The position numbers and the translations under genes are program-made. Of a DNA stretch of 64,000 nucleotides, positions 59,516 through 64,000 are shown piece after piece. The notes below the pieces were generated by a model. The model did not search any database and was not told where the DNA came from. It saw only the letters and a list, made by a program, of their open reading frames with translations. Source of the stretch: Leifsonia sp. C5G2 (lineage in GTDB: Bacteria; Actinomycetota; Actinomycetes; Actinomycetales; Microbacteriaceae); contig NZ_JABFMV010000011.1 in NCBI RefSeq assembly GCF_013359685.1, positions 1 to 64,000 of the forward strand. Direction: 5' to 3'. How positions within the stretch are numbered: position 1 is the stretch's first letter; each line of letters begins with the position of its first letter.

Positions 59516-60256
59516 ATGGACTCCACCGGTCAGCGACTCCCGATCGACGGCACCTACAACTTCCGCGACGTGGGGGGCTATCCGGCGGCGGGCGGCACCA
59601 CGCGGGTGGGCAAGCTGTACCGCGCCGACGCGCTCGGCCGCCTGGGGGAGTCGGGCCGCAAGGCCCTGCGGGAGCTGGGCGTCCGGGTCGTGATCGACCT
59701 GCGCGACGACTTCGAGGTGGAGTCGTTGCCCGACGACCTGGAGGGGCTGGACGTCGAGGTGCTGCGGCTGCCGGTGTTCGAAGGCTCCGGGGCGTCGGCG
59801 TCGACCGTCGGTGCGACGATCGTGCACCTGTACGACAAGATCGTGTTCCAGCACACCGATGTGATCGTGAGCGCGCTGCGCGAGATCGCCGACACGGGAG
59901 ACGAGCCGGTGGTCGTGCACTGCACGGCAGGGAAGGACCGCACGGGCATCGTCATCGCGCTCGCGCTGCTGGCCGTCGGGGTCGACCGCGAGACGGTCGT
60001 CGCCGACTACGCCCTCACCGAGGCCAACCTCGAGGGTCCGTGGCTGGAGGGCATGCTGGAGCTCGTCCGCGGCTACGGGGTCGAGGTGACGCCCGACCTG
60101 CGGGTGATCCTCGGCGGCAGCCCGCGCGAGGCGCTGGAGACGACGATCGACCGCATCGAGGAGCGCGCCGGAAGCGTGCGCGCCTACCTGCTCGACGCGG
60201 GGCTGGACGAGGTGGAGCTCGCGAAGCTCCGTTCCGTGCTCGTCGAGCCGGCCTGA
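59516..60256 (+). CDS. Tyrosine/phosphoinositide phosphatase (PtpB-like)
   Basis: A 246-residue phosphatase. The CX5R active-site loop is VVHCTAGKDRTGIV, in which Cys and Arg are the catalytic pair and the Lys and Asp match the lipid/tyrosine phosphatase subgroup that includes mycobacterial PtpB. An N-terminal NFRDVGGYPA signature precedes YRADALGRL. ATG start 22 nt after smpB. The target is unknown; PtpB of mycobacteria is secreted, but no signal peptide is seen here. Confidence 0.9.
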   Translation: MDSTGQRLPIDGTYNFRDVGGYPAAGGTTRVGKLYRADALGRLGESGRKALRELGVRVVIDLRDDFEVESLPDDLEGLDVEVLRLPVFEGSGASASTVGATIVHLYDKIVFQHTDVIVSALREIADTGDEPVVVHCTAGKDRTGIVIALALLAVGVDRETVVADYALTEANLEGPWLEGMLELVRGYGVEVTPDLRVILGGSPREALETTIDRIEERAGSVRAYLLDAGLDEVELAKLRSVLVEPA

Positions 60257-60329
60257 GGGTCCGACATTCTCATCGGACCCATAACCTGTTCCCAGCGCGG
60301 TCCGGGGGGACTGCTGCTTTCATGTGAGC

Positions 60330-60977
60330 ATGAGCAACACCCAGCCCACTGAGCCGCTTCCACCCCGGCCGGAGTATTCGACGCCTCCGCCTGCTGCGGG
60401 GACGGGGCCGGCAGGGACGGGGCCGGCCGGCGCCCCGGCGGAGCCGTTCTACAAGCGGCACGGTCTCGCGTTCGCGATCTCGACGCTGGTGCTCTCGGTC
60501 GTCATCCTGCTCGGGCTGTTCACCGCCGGCGCCTTCGCGGTCGCCAACGTGGTGACGCATATGGGGGAGCGGGCGATCTCGCGCGTGCTTCCGCAGGGGC
60601 AGCAGCCGGGGGTCCCCGGGATGCCGGGCATGCCGGGGAGGCCGGGCGACGGTGACGGGAACGGCGGCAAGGGCAACGGTGACGGCAACGGCCAGATGGG
60701 CCACGTCTTGGTCCGCGGGACGATCGCCTCGATCTCCGGCGACACGTGGACCGTCGACCGCGAGAGCTTCGCCGCAGTGAAGGTGAAGGTGGACTCGTCG
60801 ACGGTGTTCGGCGTCCCGGGCCAGTCGGCCTCGAAGTCGGACTTCGCGAGCGGCGACGAGGTCGTCGTGATCGGGACCCGCTCCGGCGGGACGGTGACCG
60901 CGACCCGCGTGCTGAAGCTCACCGGCTTCCCGACCCGGCCGCCGTCGACGCCGGGCCCCGCGACGCCGGGGTCCTGA
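60330..60977 (+). CDS. Membrane-anchored protein with DUF5666-like domain
   Basis: A 215-residue protein. A Pro-rich N-terminus is followed by one membrane helix at about 48-70 (LAFAISTLVLSVVILLGLF), a Gly/Pro/Asp/Asn-rich linker (PGMPGMPGRPGDGDGNGG and further), then a small beta domain of about 75 residues (LVRGTIASISGDTWTVDR, TVFGVPGQSASKSDFASGDEVVVIG) like DUF5666 repeats. GTG at 60324 is an alternative start. The function is unknown; an extracellular location is inferred. Confidence 0.7.
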   Translation: MSNTQPTEPLPPRPEYSTPPPAAGTGPAGTGPAGAPAEPFYKRHGLAFAISTLVLSVVILLGLFTAGAFAVANVVTHMGERAISRVLPQGQQPGVPGMPGMPGRPGDGDGNGGKGNGDGNGQMGHVLVRGTIASISGDTWTVDRESFAAVKVKVDSSTVFGVPGQSASKSDFASGDEVVVIGTRSGGTVTATRVLKLTGFPTRPPSTPGPATPGS

Positions 60978-60989
60978 GTCGCGCGCCGG

Positions 60990-61658
60990 TCAGCTCGCTG
61001 CGAACCGGGCGTGCACCTGCACCGCGATCGTCAGCTGCTCCGGCTTGAGTGCCAGCGTCGCCCCGCCGCTGTCGGCCGACACGGAGCGTGCGAACAACGG
61101 TTGCGGCGGCTGGCCGGGTGCGGACCCGTCGCCGAGCATCCCCGGGTCGCTGAGCGCGACCGGCTTCACCGTGGTGAGCCCGAGGCTCGTCGCGTAGACG
61201 GTCGCCTTGGCCACCGCGTTCTCCACCGCGCGCCGGCGGGCCTCCTGCGTCAGCGACTGACGACGTGCTTCCGTCAGCGACCAGGTGACCCCGTCGACCG
61301 TGACGCCGTCGAGCAGGGAGACCACGCCTACCCAGTCGGAGAGCGCAGCCAGGTCGCTGAACAGGGCATCGATGCCGACCTCGGCGTGGTGCACGACGTC
61401 GAGCCGCTGGCCGTCCGGACCCCACGGCCGTTCGCCCCAGACGCGGAGCTGGTCGGAGGACCACTGCGTGACGGGGCCTGCCTGCGGGCTGTGCAGCTCC
61501 CGCAGCTCGGAGGTGAGGGACAGCTGACGTTGCGCCGTGAGCGCGAGCACCTCATCCCGCGATGGACCTTCGTAGGACACGCGGAGCCGGAGCGCGCCCC
61601 GCTCCGCCGGGTGCCGCAGCTCGTACTCGCCCTGGACGGTGATGATCGTGTCGGCCAT
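60990..61658 (-). CDS. SIMPL-domain (DUF541) protein
   Basis: A 222-residue protein with the SIMPL/DUF541 pattern: ITVQGEYELRHPAERGALRLRVSYEG at the N-terminus and, near the middle, EARRQSLTQEARRRAVENAVAKATVYATSLGL, the family's long helix. No signal peptide is visible, although many relatives are exported. It ends 12 nt from the convergent DUF5666-like gene. Confidence 0.82.
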   Translation of the reverse strand: MADTIITVQGEYELRHPAERGALRLRVSYEGPSRDEVLALTAQRQLSLTSELRELHSPQAGPVTQWSSDQLRVWGERPWGPDGQRLDVVHHAEVGIDALFSDLAALSDWVGVVSLLDGVTVDGVTWSLTEARRQSLTQEARRRAVENAVAKATVYATSLGLTTVKPVALSDPGMLGDGSAPGQPPQPLFARSVSADSGGATLALKPEQLTIAVQVHARFAAS

Positions 61659-61696
61659 CCATCGATGCTGGCATAATCCGGGAGCCGTCGGTGTTG

Positions 61697-61702
61697 TATG
61701 AT
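61697..61702 (+). promoter_or_regulatory. Candidate -10 of the ssrA promoter
   Basis: TATGAT lies 84 nt upstream of the mature tmRNA 5' end. No good -35 is seen. It is closer to consensus than other hexamers here, as expected for a strongly expressed RNA with a processed leader. Confidence 0.35.
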
Positions 61703-61785
61703 GAGAAGCTCGCCGGATCACGGCGGGCACTGCATCTGGACAACTCAACAGCGCGTGACAGCGACCCGGCCTCACGGCCGTTCAC

Positions 61786-62180
61786 GGGGATGATCGGTTT
61801 CGACATTGTCTGCGTGACTGTGAGAAGCGGGTCGAGGATGCATGGTTATCTCGTTAACGATCCATGCGAAAAAATAAGTGCCAATAACAAGAGCACTGTC
61901 TCGGCCAAGGCCGACTTCGCCCTCGCGGCGTAAGTCCACCTCCGCCATTTGAGAGACCGTCAGACCGGGAATTGTTCTCTACCCGGATCCTGGCGTCAGC
62001 TAGAGAACTTGCTTCTGCGTTGAGCATCAGGGCGCAGAGGGACTTCCACTGATACTGGGCCCGTCGGAGCAGGTGCCAGCGACAAGCTCCGGGGCCGAGA
62101 AAGCGATTTCACTGGCTACGCCCGTAGAAGGCACATGACCACAGCAGTGGACGGGGGTTCGATTCCCCCCATCTCCACCA
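61786..62180 (+). ncRNA. ssrA: Transfer-messenger RNA (tmRNA)
   Basis: A 395-nt RNA that rescues stalled ribosomes. The 5' GGGGATGATCGGTTTCGAC and the 3' GGTTCGATTCCCCCCATCTC-ACCA parts form the alanyl-tRNA-like domain; the acceptor stem GGGGATG pairs with CATCTCC, with one G-U pair. The tag frame runs from GCC 61880 to TAA 61931-61933 and encodes ANNKSTVSAKADFALAA, ending in the ALAA degradation signal. The encoded CCA is at 62178-62180. SmpB is encoded 2.3 kb upstream. Confidence 0.97.
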
Positions 62181-62251
62181 TGGTCGCTGTCACGCGTTGT
62201 TCGAGTCCGGAGACACTTCCGGCGATCGGTGGCGCGTGCTTGACTGCACGC

Positions 62252-62779
62252 ATGCCGATTGCTCTCGTCTTCAACGGGGACGCCCTCGTTGCTGAGCTGG
62301 ACGCCCGCCGGGTGCGGTTCGCGCTGGGCTGGCCGGCTCTGGCGGAGGAGCTGACGCAACAGTCGGGCGAGCTGAGAGCCGCGCTGAACGACCATGCTGT
62401 GTGCTCGGGAGCGCTTGTCCGCACCGTGAGACGCGGCTCGATGTCCTGCCAGTACGCGCTGATGCTGCTGCAATGGCTGGAACGGTCTCCCGAGGACTTC
62501 CTCTTCGGGGAGGGGCGAGAGGTCGGGGACACGCGCCTGCCGTCGGTCGGGACCGACGCCCGCCTGCGCTGGGACCTTCCCGAACTCCACGGGGCCGTGA
62601 ACGACGAGCGGCGCCGACGCGGACTCACCTGGGCGGCTCTGGCCGAACAGCTGGGCTGCACCCCGAGCCGTCTGACCAACCTGCGCACCGCACGCCTTGC
62701 GGACATGGATCTCGCGATGCGCCTCACGCAGTGGCTGGGCCGGCCCGCGGCGGATTTCGTGCACCCCGCCACCTGGTGA
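62252..62779 (+). CDS. Protein with two tandem HTH-like repeats
   Basis: A 175-residue protein made of two similar halves. Half one (about 10-90) has RRVRFALGWPALAEELTQQ and later MLLQWLERSPEDFLF. Half two (about 110-172) has ERRRRGLTWAALAEQLGCTPSRL and LTQWLGRPAADFV. Both match the first and last helices of an XRE-type HTH; the second is closer to consensus. It starts 72 nt after tmRNA, a common integration site for mobile DNA, but no integrase or repeat of the tmRNA end is seen. The start is ATG 62252. The function is unknown; DNA binding is likely. Confidence 0.68.
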   Translation: MPIALVFNGDALVAELDARRVRFALGWPALAEELTQQSGELRAALNDHAVCSGALVRTVRRGSMSCQYALMLLQWLERSPEDFLFGEGREVGDTRLPSVGTDARLRWDLPELHGAVNDERRRRGLTWAALAEQLGCTPSRLTNLRTARLADMDLAMRLTQWLGRPAADFVHPATW

Positions 62780-62868
62780 GCAGGTGCCGTCTAGCCACGA
62801 CGGCACCCCCGGACGTACCGTCTGGCCACGCGAAGCGATGGGCGCTTGGCGGTAGGAAGGGAGCCGTC

Positions 62869-63255
62869 ATGACTTTCTGGGATTTCCTCGTCTGGGCGTT
62901 CTGGTTCTACATCGTGATCGTCTGCATCACGATCTTCATCCGCATCCTCATCGATATCTTCCGCGACCCCGAGCTGAACGGGTGGGCGAAGGCGCTGTGG
63001 GTGCTATTCATCGTCGTGGTGCCCTTCCTCGCCGCGCTCATCTACCTGATCGCCCGCGGCAGGAAGATGGCGCAGCGGAGCATGGCGGGCGCGGCCGAGG
63101 CGCAGCAGGCGAACGACCAGTACATCCGGTCGGTCGCGGGGTCCGGCTCGGCGGCCGGTGAGATCGAGTCCGCGAAGCGGCTGCTCGACAGCGGCGCCAT
63201 CACCCCGGCCGAATTCGACACGCTGAAGGCGAAGGCGCTCGCCACGGCGGGCTGA
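62869..63255 (+). CDS. SHOCT-domain small membrane protein
   Basis: A 128-residue protein. Two hydrophobic helices lie at about 5-28 and 42-64 (ALWVLFIVVVPFLAALIYLIARG), the second resembling the phospholipase-D-nuclease N-terminal (PLDc_N) motif. The last 30 residues form a SHOCT domain (IESAKRLLDSGAITPAEFDTLKAKAL). The ATG is preceded by GGAAGGGAG. The function is unknown. Confidence 0.82.
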   Translation: MTFWDFLVWAFWFYIVIVCITIFIRILIDIFRDPELNGWAKALWVLFIVVVPFLAALIYLIARGRKMAQRSMAGAAEAQQANDQYIRSVAGSGSAAGEIESAKRLLDSGAITPAEFDTLKAKALATAG

Positions 63256-63263
63256 CGACGCGG

Positions 63264-63322
63264 GCGATTCGTGCCGAATGTGCGTTCTGCGGTGGGCGAA
63301 GCGCACATTCGGCACGAATCGC
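63264..63322. terminator. Perfect 21-bp inverted repeat (family 3), bidirectional terminator
   Basis: Arms 63264-63284 and 63302-63322 are perfectly complementary (core GATTCGTGCCGAATGTGCG) around a 17-nt loop, between the convergent SHOCT and MMPL genes. The GATTCGTGxCGAAT core also occurs at 52300-52320. Confidence 0.75.
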
Positions 63323-63335
63323 TGTGCGGGTGGGG

Positions 63336-64000
63336 TCAGGCGTGGTGGCGGCGCTCCAGGGCGGCGCCCTCCACATCCACGTTCGGGAGGATGCGGTCGA
63401 GCCAGCGCGGGATCCACCAGGCCGAGCGTCCCAGCAGGTGCATGAGCGCGGGCATGAGCAGCATCCGCACGGCGAACGCGTCGACCAGGACGCCGAACGC
63501 CAGTCCGAAGCCGAACGAGCGGATCATCGTGGAGTCGCTGAACACGAACCCGCCGAAGACGGAGACCATGATGAGCGCGGCAGCGACGACCACCGTACGG
63601 CCGGCGCGGAAGCCGCGGGCGACCGCGAGCCGCGCGGGCGCTCCGTGGACGTACGCCTCGCGCATCCCGGAGGCCAGGAACAGCTGGTAGTCCATGGCCA
63701 GGCCGAACAGGATCCCGACGAGGATCACCGGCAGGAAGCTGAGCACCGGTCCGGTGTGGATGCCGAGCGCGTCGGCGCCCCAGCCCCACTGGAACAGGGC
63801 CGTGACGGCGCCGTAGGTGGCGAACAGCGACAGGATGAAGCCTCCCGTCGCGATCAGCGGCACCAGGAGCGACCGGAACACCAGGATCATGATGATCAGC
63901 GACAGCCCCACCACGACGAGCAGGTAGAGCGGCAGCACGGCGGCGAGGTTGGCGGAGATGTCCTGGTTGATCGCCGTCTGCCCGGAGACACCGAGCCGGA
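63336..64000 (-). CDS. MMPL/RND-family transporter (C-terminal part, partial)
   Basis: The 3' part of a large gene whose start lies beyond the window; the frame stays open to 64000. About 220 residues are visible: five hydrophobic helices with the MMPL signature segments IATGGFILSLFATYGAVTAL, VGILFGLAMDYQLFLASGMRE and FGFGLAFGVLVDAFAVRMLLMPALM. The Asp-Tyr in GLAMDYQLF is the proton-relay motif of this family. It ends in a short basic His tail. MMPL proteins export lipids or glycolipids; the cargo is unknown. Confidence 0.9.
   Translation of the reverse strand, partial: RLGVSGQTAINQDISANLAAVLPLYLLVVVGLSLIIMILVFRSLLVPLIATGGFILSLFATYGAVTALFQWGWGADALGIHTGPVLSFLPVILVGILFGLAMDYQLFLASGMREAYVHGAPARLAVARGFRAGRTVVVAAALIMVSVFGGFVFSDSTMIRSFGFGLAFGVLVDAFAVRMLLMPALMHLLGRSAWWIPRWLDRILPNVDVEGAALERRHHA

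Noticed and set aside
61691-61933. 80-codon open frame ending in the tmRNA tag
   Set aside because: The stop and last 17 codons are the tmRNA tag frame; the rest is the tmRNA 5' region and its upstream sequence, not a protein gene.
62207-62222. Terminator directly after tmRNA (CCGGA-N6-TCCGG)
   Set aside because: Only five pairs and no T-run; too weak to report as a feature.
62150-63300. Genomic island or prophage integrated at the tmRNA 3' end
   Set aside because: No integrase and no second copy of the tmRNA 3' end is visible, and base composition does not shift. Only 1.8 kb follow, so it cannot be excluded beyond the window.
1-64000. CRISPR arrays or insertion sequences
   Set aside because: No regularly spaced direct repeats and no transposase-like protein were seen; the dispersed repeats found are single inverted elements between genes.

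Overview
The window is about 70% G+C and has the gene content of an actinobacterium. The best fit is the family Microbacteriaceae, close to Leifsonia. Supporting markers are small proteins typical of actinobacteria (DUF3107, DUF3039), an AdnAB-type helicase-nuclease pair, a prfB without the programmed frameshift, UPF0182 next to a PDZ/Lon-type protease, and frequent leaderless promoters (TANNNT hexamer 6-10 nt before ATG/GTG). The genus is an inference. No insertion sequence, prophage gene, CRISPR array or rRNA was seen; this looks like ordinary chromosome. No gene-free stretch exceeds 300 bases.

Layout. 1-7.8 kb: Mrp-type ATPase, DUF1003 and MgtE_N/CBS proteins (one overlapping operon), a stress-type membrane protein, aminopeptidase P, a PHP phosphoesterase and a secreted lytic-transglycosylase-like protein. 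7.8-24.7 kb: DEAD-box helicase, ferritin-like protein, DUF3107, then a DNA-repair block (AdnA/AdnB-like, NudC, UvrD2-like) broken by a degenerate kinase-like gene and followed by a TOMM-cyclodehydratase-like protein, a zinc metalloprotease and a PDZ/Lon-type protease. 24.8-28 kb: UPF0182 membrane protein and initiator tRNA-fMet. 28.1-34.2 kb: a tightly overlapping seven-gene operon in which a receiver domain is fused to a PIG-L deacetylase, with ATP-grasp, PHP, a one-helix peptide, a stand-alone receiver, a membrane histidine kinase and a nitrilase-family amidase. I regard this as the most interesting locus. 34.2-37.2 kb: aminotransferase and an HtrA-type protease. 37.3-44.4 kb: a surface-polymer region (two GT2 glycosyltransferases, CDP-alcohol phosphotransferase, ABC exporter, sugar/choline-type nucleotidyltransferase) with EcsC and XRE genes in the middle. 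44.7-53 kb: ABC transporter, DUF3039, pncB, murI, rph, rdgB, a cation efflux protein and DedA. 53-64 kb: tRNA-Leu(UAG), LLM oxidoreductase, MFS transporter, prfB, ftsE, ftsX, smpB, a PtpB-like phosphatase, two small envelope proteins, ssrA (tmRNA), a tandem-HTH protein, a SHOCT protein and the 3' part of an MMPL transporter.

How the parts relate. SmpB and tmRNA (trans-translation) lie within 3 kb of each other, next to RF2. FtsE/FtsX form the divisome ABC complex. AdnA/AdnB-like and UvrD2-like proteins would act in DNA-end processing. Convergent gene ends are marked by strong inverted repeats that fall into at least three sequence families, each present twice. All function calls come from reading the sequence and from general family knowledge; no database search was run.
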